Positions 11,996 to 24,480 of a stretch of 64,000 bases of DNA are shown in pieces. Source of the DNA: Chamaea fasciata (Eukaryota; Chordata; Aves; Passeriformes; Sylviidae); contig JARCOQ010000005.1 in the NCBI GenBank assembly GCA_029207755.1, positions 45,037,621 through 45,101,620 on the forward strand. The letters run 5' to 3'. A program made the translations under genes and the position numbers. How positions within the stretch are numbered: the stretch's first letter is position 1; each line of letters starts with the position of its first letter. The notes under the pieces are model-generated. The model was not told the origin of the DNA and did no database searches. It saw nothing but the letters and a program-made list of their open reading frames with translations.

Positions 11996-14900
11996 TATTT
12001 GTGTCCTGGGGTATGGGGCTGAAATAGTATAAAGTTAGTCATGCTTCATATTAAGGTTTATTTAGAATTTTATGAAGGGTTAATAAATGATTTCTATAAG
12101 TTGTAATTCATGTTAGAGAAATGTGTTGTAAGTAAATTTCAGGGAAGGTTATAAGCACACCAGTAGAAAGTACTATAGACAGCTAGAAATTATCTGTTGG
12201 ATTGACAGAGATGAGAAGTAAACACCTATTCATGAAGCCAGCTATTAATTGTTTGTTAACCTTTTGTAAACTGAACCTTAATGTAATTGTTTGATTTGAT
12301 ATAATGATTGATTGTACATTTTTGCTTACGTCCTGAAGCAATTTTCTTAAAGGAAATTATCTTAACAACATGCAGTATTTTGCTTGAACACCGTATTTGC
12401 TTTTCACTATAGTTCTTTCACTTTTCCTTAGATCACAACTTTAACCTGTGGGATTAAGAATCCAAGAGAGATCTACAGTTGTGTGTTTTTTTTCTGGTAA
12501 CTTAATTAAGTGATGATGAAGTCTGGATGTTTGGTATGAGGTTATGCAAGTTGCATTTTTCTCTGTGGTGGTGTTACAAGGAGCAGGAAACTGATGCTTA
12601 CCTCACAGAGGAACTGGTTAATGGTTTCATTGCCCTCTCTTTTGCTCTCTTACACAAAATGAAGCAAAGCTCACATGTCTGTAATGGCAAGAGCATCTCT
12701 TCTTTGTGTGGAATACTCTACTTGGACCTGGATACCCTTCCAGGACAAAACACTGCATCGGTTACTTAGAGTATTTACTAGGTTTTGCAGATTCTATAGA
12801 GCAAAGGGGTTTTTAGATGCTGGTGGTACAGAGCAATATCTTTCCTAGGATGGTGTCATGGGAAGTGGGGAAGGTAACGCAGGTCAGCAGATTAGGGTGG
12901 AACTCTTGATGGCATGTCAGAAAAAAAAGTGTGTCCTTTCAACTCCCTGGCCTCTATTAGTGATTTTGCATGAACACTGTGAAATATGTGGACCTTTTCA
13001 CAGATGGTAAAGAGGGAAATACCAACTGATAGAGAAGGGAGTATGACTTACAGTGTTCTTTCACTGTATAATGCCTGTCTTCTCCTTCACACACAGGTTT
13101 TGGGAAGAGTTTTGCTGTTTTTCATTGACCAGTAACACTGTGTTCTGTGCCCTTTATTTTGTGTCAGTGACTGGAAGCTGAGTGGTTGATGTCTTGAGGA
13201 GGTTGTAGAATAAAAATCTGATCCTTTTCATAGTGTATTCAGAAGATAAGCCTCCTCTTAGTGGTAGAGTATATTCTTCTGTAAATAAAGATTAGGCTAA
13301 GATGATGGAACACTTTTATTTTCTCTGTGGTAAGCAATTTTTTTACGAAGTCTAGAACAGCTGCTTTGGATAGATTATGTTTGAAGCATTGTCCATGCTT
13401 CTGAAGAAGAAGTCTTCCTCATTCTTGACTTGAGATCCTCGAGTTCACAAAGTGCCCAGATATTTTTTGTTCCTAGCTAATTGTTTTGACAGCCTAAATA
13501 TATCTTCCATTAATATTTTTCCATGAACTCTTCCACTGTCTGATGTTGTGTATCCCAGAAAGGGTACTCCTGACCTTTTTCTATGGGATTCAAATCATGG
13601 TTGACAGTGTGTATGGCTATGATACCAACCTGGAAATATGATCAGATTTAGGATATGAATTATCACTGTGCTTACAGTTTCAGATGAAGTCAGTAGTAGC
13701 CTGACTTCAGAAATCTGTGACAGATCTCTCATTTATAAAAGCTGCTATCTCTTTATTCCTTTGCTGCAGTCCTTAGTAAGAATCCTGGAGAATCTACTTA
13801 GGTAGCTCACTTGGGGCCTAGTTTTATTACATGCTGGTCTTGGTAATGAAACTGGCCTTAAAAAACCCATCCATCATGAGTTGTCCATATTCAGCCAGCA
13901 GATGTGTCAACATGGGGTTTTGTGGCTGTGTTATAAACCAGTTCATGAGTCCACCTGGGTCAAAAATTCACCCTTTTTAGGTTTTTGGTTTTCACCATTC
14001 TTATCACAGCAATGCACTAACAGCAGTAACCTCCAAATAGCTGTATCAGCACGTACTGTGTTGCTGGCCTGAGACTCAGGATTGCCCACATTTACACTCT
14101 TGGCAAAGATGGTGTAGTGTGAAATTACAGCCTTTGGCTATGACCAAATGATGACTTTTTGGAGGAAGTCCTGATGCTACTTTGAACGAATAGATTTTCT
14201 GCAAGCAATTTAACTGATTTCCATGGTCTTATTTAATGCAGTCTTAGAAGTTGCCCATATGAACACCTGGACTGACTTGTTTTCTCTCCCTCTCATCACC
14301 TGTATGAAACAACCATGAGGCAATTTATTTTGATTTATTTGTTATTCTCCCTGAAGAAAAATATTGCTAACAGTGTACAGCACAGAAAGCCTGACTTCTC
14401 TTGATTTGATAACCGGGTTCTATCTATGTCATACACTCTGTTATGATCCAGATTTCCTCATAATTATGTCGTTTGAAATGACTGTACATACATGCTGTAG
14501 GTTCCTTCATGAACCTGACACATTTTTTGGCATAATTTATTGCTGCCTTTAAAATAATGTTAATGAACACACCAAAGTGTGCATTAGCTCTAGTGAGTTG
14601 TCTTAATATATTGAGCATGTCAAGGTCTGAGTGCTGTTCTGTGTTCTTTGGCTCGTTACCCGAGATAGGTATTTTTGTGAAAACAGAACATTTGCTTCTT
14701 AGAGCTTTGTAACTTTTTGAAACATTTAGCAGGAAGTCCATACTAAATTATGGGTTATGACAAAGAATATCAGCAGCCAAAATCCTTTGTGAAGAGCAGA
14801 GCTAACAATAAATGCATTTTCCCTATCCCATTTCCAGTTAGTAGTTCTGTGAAGTAAAGAAACAAGTAATTATGTGGGGTTAAATAATTTCTTCTCCTTC

Positions 14901-15889
14901 TGTCCTACCTGGAAACCGCTCCAAAGACAATATTTGTTTCTTGGATTGGATTGCAGTCTATCACTACATCTTTTTATATTGGTTCATTTTACAGCTAAAG
15001 ATCTAGGTAAAGGCTTAAATGTAGGCAAAGATCTGTGATAAGAAGGCAACTTGTCCCTTTTGTTAAGTGTATGTATTCCTGACAGAAATTACATGGTTGT
15101 GTCATAGAAGCAAATGTAGAGAGGTACAGATAATAGAGCAAATTTCAAATGCAATTAAATGTGACTCTCTCAACTACAAGCAAGATTTGCAAATGTGAAG
15201 GCTTCTGCCATCAGTCATAGAAATGAGACAGTTTTACTCCCAGCAGAGGATTGCTGGACATCACTGAATCTTGCACTTAGATTTCTAAATGCAAGATTGA
15301 ATCTGGTAGAGTAGCCAGTTTTACTGAGATTTCAGACTTTGTCCCGAGCACACCTGTCTCCATGTGACTGTTTGTTACAGTACTGAAAACCTTACATTTA
15401 TCAGAAGTGCAAAATTTGTAACTTTCTCATTAATTTGTTTGGTAATAAAAACCCAGTTATATGGTGGACTGTGTGGAGTTGTTTGCCCACACTGAATTTT
15501 GTAATCTTGTAGGTTATCCTTTTTTTTCCTTTTTTGTTTTGTTTTGTTTTTTAACAAACAAGAGGACAAGTACACTAAACTGCCCTAGTTCTTTAAACTA
15601 TTTTGTGAAGGGTGGCTGTTGTTCTGCAAGTGGCTTGTTCCCAGGGCTATTTGCTTTTTAGAATTAACAGATTTCATACGATCTCATCTGAAAAAGCAAG
15701 CAGAGTGTGAGAATGGCACTTGGTCAGTGTAAAGGGCCAGGCTGCTCTGGGATCTTGTCTGTGACAGGGGCTAAACAGATGCTGAGGGAAGACTATGAGT
15801 AGTGGTACTTCTCCAGGCTATTCCTCAGCAATTTGTGGCTCAGGGACTTCTTGACCTAGTGGTTGTGGACGTCAGCTTAACAGGTTCTG
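11996..15889. other. Intergenic, no gene seen
   Basis: AT-rich sequence with stops in all frames. It may include longer alternative VEZT 3' UTRs (AATAAA at 12082, 13209, 13284). No repeat family recognised. Confidence 0.6.
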
Positions 15890-16200
15890 ATGGAATCCTT
15901 TTCCATAGATTTGCTCAGTCTCATGTTTGGTCAATTTTTCCTAGTTCCAGTCCACTATGTGGTCATCTTTACATCAATCATTACCATCTTGTACACACGA
16001 GAAGATTTGTCAATAAACTTTTTTGATTTTTCCACTTTCCTCAGTCCTTCTGCAGAGGTCATGTTTTCTGCCCTTTGATTTTCCTTAGAAATCTCTCCAG
16101 TTGTGCATAGTGACCAAAGTGTGGTGCAGTACTCCAGACTAACCTCAGCGGTCCAGAGTACAGAGTAATAATTACCTCCCATAAAACACCAAACCATTCA
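15890..16200 (-). mobile_element. Old CR1 fragment
   Basis: CAGTCCTTCTGCAGAGGTCA (about 16043) and the later GTGTGGTGCAGTACTCCAGA block (about 16120), followed by GAGTA-CAGAG and AATTACCTCCC, match the order of a CR1 3' end read on the reverse strand. The left edge is approximate. Confidence 0.65.
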
Positions 16201-19200
16201 AATGTCATTTGAGTCCATATAGAAAGAAAAATACCTTCAGATCTTTTGGCCCTAGCTATTAGGATGGCAAATGAAAATATTTGGTCTGATGGAGGAGAAA
16301 TATTTATTCACTGTCAGCAGGATTTGGCTGGACAATGTTTTTCTTTGCTAACAAAACAAAAAGTTGTTAAAACAAAATGATCTCCCAACAGCTGCCACCT
16401 GGTCTAACACAAACTAAAGATGCTAAACAACACTTGTTTAAATTTCAGCTTGACTTTTCAGTGCTTTTTTGGTCTCTGATGGATAAGCATGTATTGCAAA
16501 ATACATTATCACACAAGAAACATGGCAGTGGATATATGGATATCAGAGATCAAACCAAAGGCCTCTGTAGCTAATTTTTAAAATGCTTGGTGGTGTGTTT
16601 TATTCATTTTCTCATAATGTTTAATTCCCTCCTGTATATGTGTTTATTTTGCCACCTTGAATTTTAAATGCTAAAAAATACATTTGATTTATTCAACTTG
16701 GAAATTAGTGCAGAAATCAGATAAGAGGTAATGGTAGTGTGTGATAAGACACAGTCATAGCTAGGGGTGAAATCTACCTCCCATGAACTTTGCTTTGTAG
16801 ATGGATAAAGCAATCTGGCTTGAGCTACAGCTGGATATGAAACTGTTCCTGATGTGCTGCCTCCCCTTTCACAATAACTGCCATGGCTCGGGTTATTGGC
16901 AGCTTGTCAGAACACAACTTGGCTCAACAGGGTGAGTGCACTGTTAGCCCATGTTACACTTTCTGAATTGAACACAGGATTCTGAAAAAGTGACTGCAGT
17001 TTAGTAGACAAGGAAAAAGTTTCTCTGTCACAAAGTGGCTTATTGTAAAAGGGTTGAATGGGACCAAAACTTGAATACTTTCATGTGATCGTCATATTTG
17101 GACCCTTATACCTTCTCAGCTTTACATCTTAAAGGCCTCATGGACAATTTGCTTTAGGGGATGCAGTTCTGTGACAGCTTAAATCACTCCATGGCCATGA
17201 AATCCCAGTCCCTCATCTAGGCTGGCTTTTGTAACCACTCAGTGATTTAGGATATGGATAGGCCTGGAAGTGCATCGGTGCTTTAACTTACAGCTGGCTT
17301 CCTCGATCCTAATGAAGATGGTGCCATTCATTATTTTCTTCACTCATTTTGATTCCTTTTGTTGTTGTTGTTGTTCGTGAGGCCTAGGGTGCCCAAGACC
17401 ACTTGTGTCTTATTCCCCAAAGTTTCTAGGAGCTGTTTATGATACTGCCAGTAAAACTGAAATTATTGTGCATGTTTTTTTCTACTTACTCATTTCACCC
17501 TTCTGGATCCTCTGACACCCATGGTACTCTCCCTTGACCACCACTCTTAAGAGGTTCACATTTTAAAATAACACACAAATTCTTTTTACATGTATTCGTA
17601 ACAGGAATAACTAGATCTAGAGTTGTGTACTGACTTTCTCACTTGAGAACTGAAACAGAAGACGGGCACCATAATGGGGAGCATACAGTCAAAACAGAAG
17701 TAATAATGGATAGCAGCTCAAATTTATACCACACTCTTGGTGTATATTGGCTCTTATAAGTAATTGCAGCTTACTGAAAAACATTTTAAAGTTGCATTTT
17801 AAAAATAACTGCAACTCTGCTACATGGTTCCAAAATAAGTGTCATTAGTTGGCTTGATTTGTGCTCACATCTTAATATTTAAAGATTGCTTCCTGACCTT
17901 CTCCAGCTGCATGGATGAGAACTGAAAATAGTCTCAGATTTCCAAGAGAGAGAGTGACCAATCTTTTCCGTTACTTTGTGCTGTTAAAGAAAGGTCCATT
18001 CCTAAACAAACAGAGAAACGTCAGTGCTTAATATCTTCAGTAGCCATTACTGACAGGGAATCATGCATTTGATCTCAACAGAAGCACCACAAATGCAAGC
18101 TATTTATAATGTTTGATATGTGTGTTTCAGTAGTAAGGTTTTGACTATATTATGGGATAAAAGCCAGAAATCTACAAACTGTCTTGTAGATCTTTCATCC
18201 AAAGGCACAGCTGGTGAAATTTAAACAAGTTCGTTTTGGCTGTTCCTGCACTGCTCAGCATGATGTAGTCCGAGTTTTTCATGTCCCAGTGTGGGTGTTC
18301 ACGGGTGGTCTGCAGGCACCTGTGTGCTTGAGGTCTGCAAAGCTTGCAGTGATCACAGAACAGTGCTGAGTCAAACCTAAATAGGAACAAGATGCTTCAC
18401 AAGCATTTTGAGTTTATTGTCTGTCTTCCTCTATTGCAGCATCCATGCCATATGCAATCCCACTCGTGAACTTTTTTCTTCCCACCTTTGCTTTTCACAG
18501 GCCACACAAACCAATTGGAGAGAGTTTTATAGTTTGTTTCTCACCTATGGGACTATCTGTAATGCACCAGGCAAGTTATCCCCAACAGCAACTTAAACAT
18601 TAGTGGCCAAACTGCAAAAGATGGAGCCTGGGCTGGAGAAGCTCTTCTGGTTTGACCACTTCTGCCAACGGTTCTCCTGAGGTGGGTGACCACAGGAGTG
18701 CTGAGCTGGGTGCATTGACTCTGCAGGTGTCTTTGAAAGCTCTAGTTTTTACTAGGTCTGTCCTTTTCTCTGATTGTCTCTCCCTTTTAGCTGCCCTCAG
18801 CTCTTCTCCAGTATTCTGCTGCCAACTGCTGAGGAATTTGGCCACTTTTTTTACCTTCAGTTCTGAGGCCTTTGTCTAAACTTCATGAAATGATAGGCTA
18901 GAGGGAATCCACACCAAGGTGCTGCTGTGCATTCTCAGTCATAAACTTATAAACAGAAGGGTTCTTAGGGCTGGTGCAATGTCTGTCCTGACATTCCTCC
19001 CAGGAAGCTTTGGCTTACATTTCAACCTGGCCTCCTATTTCTTCCTGGATTTCAGAACATTCACTCCCAGGAATTTCCTTCCCTCCTTAATGATTGATTA
19101 TAAGATGGTATTGCCTCCTCAGCAAGACTGGTCCTTGAACACATGTTCCTCATTACATGAGCCTTACTTGCTCTTTCCCACAGGAGAGTGGCACAGTCAT

Positions 19201-22200
19201 GGCTAAGTCTGCCTTCCCCCAAAACAAGTTTGCTGCTTTCAGCAGTAGGGGCTGACCATGTACTCTCCAGCTGCCGTGCCAATGTGCTTTGTCTCCACAA
19301 CTGCGTGATCTTGAGCTCAGGAAGCACTGGGATCTAGCAGTTGTGCTTAAACCTTTCCCACAGGTAAAGAGCATGTGTTTTCAGAATACAAGTATTACTA
19401 AATCTTCCTCAATTGAACCATTTTGAATTTTTATTGAGGAGCATGAACAAATTATTTCTTAATTTAAGAGGTTTGAATAAGCTTTATAAATATATATGTG
19501 TGCATACATACATATACACACACACACCCCTTTATGATATAAATGTGTATTGCCAAGTATCCCACCGCAAGGCTTGTCTAGCAAAGAGGTTGTATTTTTC
19601 TCATATCAAACTATCCAGTTACTTACTTGAAAGGTAAACAAAAACTTGATTCTTGCTATCCAAAGGCAAAAGAATTGTTTACTACCAAGCAGACTGTGTA
19701 TTTCAAACCTGATTTTACATCTTTTATTAGAAGAGCTGCTTCACTTTGTTTTCACTTATCAAGGCGTTGCACCTGAGCTGCTGTGAGTGCCTGTATGCCC
19801 ATTTGCCCTGTCTTAAACATGTAAACAAATACATGTTCCTCAACATCTCCTGCCTGCTAAGTCTTAGCATTTCCCAAAACAGGGCCTGAAGGCAGCATAG
19901 ATTGCCAAGGAACCACAGGGAAGGAAAAGAAAATAATCTTGATAAGCCGCTGCTTAATTGGCTAATAAATGAGAGCTAAAATGTAAGAGGAAATGTTCAA
20001 AAGAACAAACTGCAGCAAGAGACTTCTGGCAGGGCTACAGAGGGAAATCACATGATACATTCTGAAGTTTGCAGACACTGAGAAGGATCCACAGTTTCTT
20101 GTCCATGTAGAGACAGGAAATGCTCACCAGACTGGTAGTCTTCAGCAGCTTTTTTAAAAAAGCTTCTATTTTATCTACGTTTCGTTTCCACAAAGACTTG
20201 GTGCTGCTGTCTCAAGCTGTGTGTAATCAATCTCTGCATCTCTTCCTTTAAGTTCTATGTGAAGTCTCCTTCCTTCCACTGCACTGAAAACTCATGTGCT
20301 TCGGCTCTGTGGAGTCTCCCCTGCACCCACCCTGCCAGTTGCTGATGCTGCTTTAAACACAGTTCACTCGATCAGTCTCAAGGAGGTTTAGATCAGCAGG
20401 TCCTTAAAGCAGGTATGAAGCCTGGGGGCTGGCTGCGCTAGGGCTCCAACAACTCGAGTTCTGGGTTGGATGTAGGCAGTAGCGGGAAGACGTTCCTGGA
20501 TGCTGACCTTTTGTTGTGATAGGTTTCCTGCCTATGATATTTTGCCAAATTACTTTGTTTGTCTTTCTTGTACTTTCATTTACCTCCATTCTTTTTCCCA
20601 TGGATATGAGTCAGGACCTAGAGTCTTTTTTATACATGTAATCGTGTACATCACCAGGATTATTTTTAAGTCATTTTAAAATTTGTGCCTGAGTTTTCCC
20701 AGTTTCAGAATTAGTTTTCTTGACTGTAATGCTAACCACTTTTAAAGTCCTTTTAGTTGCTATTATTTCTTCAGCACCTGTAATAAAATTCTGCCTCACT
20801 AATGCCTGTATCGTTTTTTCTCTTTATCCCATATCCCTGACAGTTGCCTAGGTGGAGTGGATGTGGCTTATCCATCCTCCAATTAGTAATGATTGAATGG
20901 AATGAAGAATGCTTATACAGGGATGCAAAATGCTGTATTAACACTTTGCTTGATTTTCTTTAATACAGAATTTTATTTATAATTCCACTTTCATCCTGAA
21001 GATGAAATTAATTTTAAGCAATCCTGGCAATAGTTTCTGCAGTACTTTTTGCTGACTCCTTGGTACAAGCACTTTAGTAATGAGCACTGGTTACTCTTTT
21101 CTGGGTAAGTGATGACTGAAGAAAGAATGTTTTTCTGCATGTCATATGCTTCCCGTTGTACCTTCCCATCATCCTTCAGAGACCTCTGTGCTGTGGCAGC
21201 TGTTGGCCAAACCCTTTAGCATCACCTAAATGCCTGTGTAGATGGGGCTTTAGGGAGAAAATAATGTGTCAGTTGAGGACACTGGTAGCAGGTAGATCTT
21301 TAATCCAGGAACGGGACTTAGGTGCTCTGCAGAAGATGTATTCTATTTGTGTGTGACTCCTAAGAGAGAGACTTCCTTTGTAGGCTTTGAAAGTGCCAAA
21401 AGAGCAGCAACAAGACAGAGTGGCTCCTTTTATCTGGAGAATTTTTGTTCCCTCTCCTAATGCTTAGATTTTTGTATCAGAATTTATCAAAGGCTGTGTT
21501 CTGCTGTGAGGAGCTGGGGCTAATGTGCACCTCTTCCTGTAAGCATTCCCTGATCTGGTTTTCAGGTTAACAGCTATTGACCACTCTTCTCACTTAGGTA
21601 TCACCCACTCTCACCTAATTCACATCCCCAGGAAGGCAGGCTTAAAAGGTTACTGGGAAGAAGGGAAATAATTTGATCATGAAAGGCAAGAGGTGAGGGA
21701 GGAGTATTTTTTCTTGTCTTTTGAATCTTTCTGCCAAATTGGTGCATAATTCATTGTGCAAAAGGTCTTGCTTACTGTTTGCTATTTTCAGGTTTCTGTA
21801 TTTGTTTTGATATTGAATACTGAACAGATTCAATTGCTGCTGTTAGAAGGAGATGTCTGTCTACCAAAAAGGAATCCATAATGTTTTCCTTTACTTGGAG
21901 ACTTCTCGAATGCTAAATTGCCTGTGTGTATACTTCATAATGTACCATATGCAAATATTCTTCAGGAATTGATACTACCACTTCAGTCAATATTTTCTAT
22001 GTTAGAATTGTATGTTTCCTATACTGCCAAGAATGTATCTATATCTATGAAGACTTAAGATTGTATCTTTTTGAGCAAGCCTCTTTCTTCAACCACCTGA
22101 AACTTTCTTCCTGTTTCTCAAGTTTTCTGCTAATTTATTAGACTCTTGTGTTATGTTGTGTACTTTTTGTATCAGTTGTATTGCTGTATTTCTTCTTTCT

Positions 22201-24380
22201 TTCATTAAAACCTATTCTTCTCATTCTACTGTGCTGCTTCATATTGGAAGTACTCACACCATATCAAGTAACCTGATCTAGTGTAGTGGGTCAGCCTGAG
22301 GTGGATCCAGACCAGTCCTAAAAAGCCAGTCATTCAGACTTCTAGTATATTGTTCTACTGATCCCAACATGTAATCAGCTTTATTGTATTAAGCTTAATT
22401 TTGCAGTGTAGTCTGTACTTATATAATATAGTAAAGAAGAAACCTGTAATGGGACTAAGGTATAAACAAATGGACAAGACACAATGTACTGAATGATGAA
22501 ACCCATAAGTCTTATGGATGGTTGTTTCTGCTTACATTCGCTAAGGTATTGGTGGACTTCCTGAGGGAAGCAAATTTTGAGGAGAGATTTGGAAGAGGAT
22601 CCTAAGGGCTATTTTTTCCTAGAAGTATGGCCATCAACTTAAGTCAGTCAGTTATCTGTGCCATCTCCATGCTTAATTCATATTACAGATAAATAAAGAG
22701 GAAAAAAATGAATGCAGATTAGGACCTGTTTGCTTGCTTCCATTAGGGAAACAGCTGGTTTACAAACAAGAAAATGCTGTCTCACAAGAAACCACTCTAT
22801 GAACAGATAGAGAAATTATAGTGCTTTTTTTATCCTGCCAGTGAAAAGCAAGATTTTCAGTGTTTCACTGATGCTAATTCCTTTTTAGCTGTGTAGTATC
22901 TTCCCTAAACTCGAGCTCTTAATAGGATCTCTTCCCCACAGAATGATATATAGGAAGAAAAAGTTCAAAGGTCCTGTAGAGTGGGCCCAAGGTATTGAAA
23001 GAAAGGAAGTGAACAGAACATGCACGTACACCTGTGTGGTGAGTATCTGGCAATTTCTGAGGCTAGGAGATCAACTGGCAAGTTTGGAAAATACCAGAAA
23101 CTTCTGCTCTTGGAAACTTAAGGACAAAGGTAATCTCATTTCAGCACCGTCTTTATAATTATGGTAGAGTATGTGGAAATTGCTATGTCACCTAACCTTG
23201 GTTTTCACTCAGACTTCATCACCCTCTCCTTCATTAAAACTATTCCTGTGCCACAGTTGTATCTGTGCATGAAAGAACCCCACGGAATATCTCAGTCCAT
23301 TCAAGGATTTCTTGTCATGGTGTTGTGGTAGCAAGAAGCAGAAACACACATGTAGAATAACCATGCTGGTTCTGACCATGCCTGACATGGGTTATACATA
23401 GGTTCAGATTAGGCCGATGCCTGTCTGTGCAACTGCACACATTTGCTATTTGCTTCTAAAGTTGCATTCAGGGATGATGCCACAGTGAAAAATATTAAGG
23501 AAAATTGTAGTGTAGAGAAGAACTAGCACAGGGAATTCCACAGGCCAGTGTAGCCTTTTCAATCACTCACAGAAGTGTTTGCAAAACCACCCAGCCTAAA
23601 TCTGATCTGTCCAGGCTTCAGTGAAGAACATGACTTGGAGAGAAAGCATGGTAGGCCAGTAATTTTCAGTGTTTGAAAATGCTGCTGTTAATTATCTATT
23701 ATATTTAATCCCTGACTTCTCTGCCACTCCAGTATTTGTTTAGTGTGCACATGAAGTGACAAGCTTCCTTCAGAGATGAATGGACTGCAACTATAATATG
23801 TGCCATTGTTCGATATAAATGAAATACATTGTTTTGTTAAGTCAAAAAGAAGTCAAAGAAAGACTTTCCATGACCTGTCTAAGCTAGCTGAAAGCAGCTC
23901 AGCAAAAGACTGCACAATTCATTTTGGCCTATGTTCCGTGTTCTTCTCTCTTGTCACTGTTACCACCTCCTTCTTAGCTATTAATAGTAGGCTAATAGAT
24001 CATCATCCTCATCATCATCATTACCTGCATGATGTATTGGTTAAATCAAGGGGGGAAAACAGTGACCTTTGCATTCATTCTAGGAACTCTGAAGTTTCAG
24101 TTTGATTGCTGGCTTGCATCAGCTTTAAATTGAAAACAATTATTTGGTTCCCAAAAGCCATGAAGTAAATAAATTGCAGAAGTTGCAATTATTTCCTTTT
24201 CCTGCCTGTCTCTATTTCTGCTTTGAAAACTTCTATGAGAGACCCAACTGTTGCAGCACATGCTTTAGCTCCTGGGATTGCTCCCTCCTGGAGCTGTGTG
24301 CTCAGTATGAGGATGTGAGGTATTTGACCATCTCCTGTTATTTCTCTAGGTTATATTTCTAAAGCTTCCCTGCAACTATT
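16201..24380. other. Intergenic, no gene seen
   Basis: Anonymous AT-rich sequence. It contains short simple repeats: GTT x5 at 17361-17375 and a TG/CATA/CA tract at about 19490-19530. Open frames here are short and lack splice support. Confidence 0.6.
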
Positions 24381-24389
24381 AATGAAATG

Positions 24390-24480
24390 AAGAAGCTAAT
24401 TGCTAGAAGACAGGTGGCTAATGTAATTGCTCCTTTAATTGCAATTAAATTTTTATGACTAGTGCCAAAATGTAAATATA
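24390..24480. promoter_or_regulatory. Candidate homeodomain-site cluster
   Basis: Four TAAT/ATTA cores occur in about 70 bases, including a perfect 16-base palindrome TTTAATTGCAATTAAA at 24434-24449, which is a TAAT-N4-ATTA arrangement. Paired-type homeodomains can bind spaced TAAT palindromes as dimers. Function is inferred only; AT-rich sequence makes chance occurrence possible. Confidence 0.25.

Noticed and set aside
20147..20164. 18-base palindrome AGCTTTTTTAAAAAAGCT
   Set aside because: Perfect but simple T/A core. Such palindromes are common by chance in AT-rich DNA.
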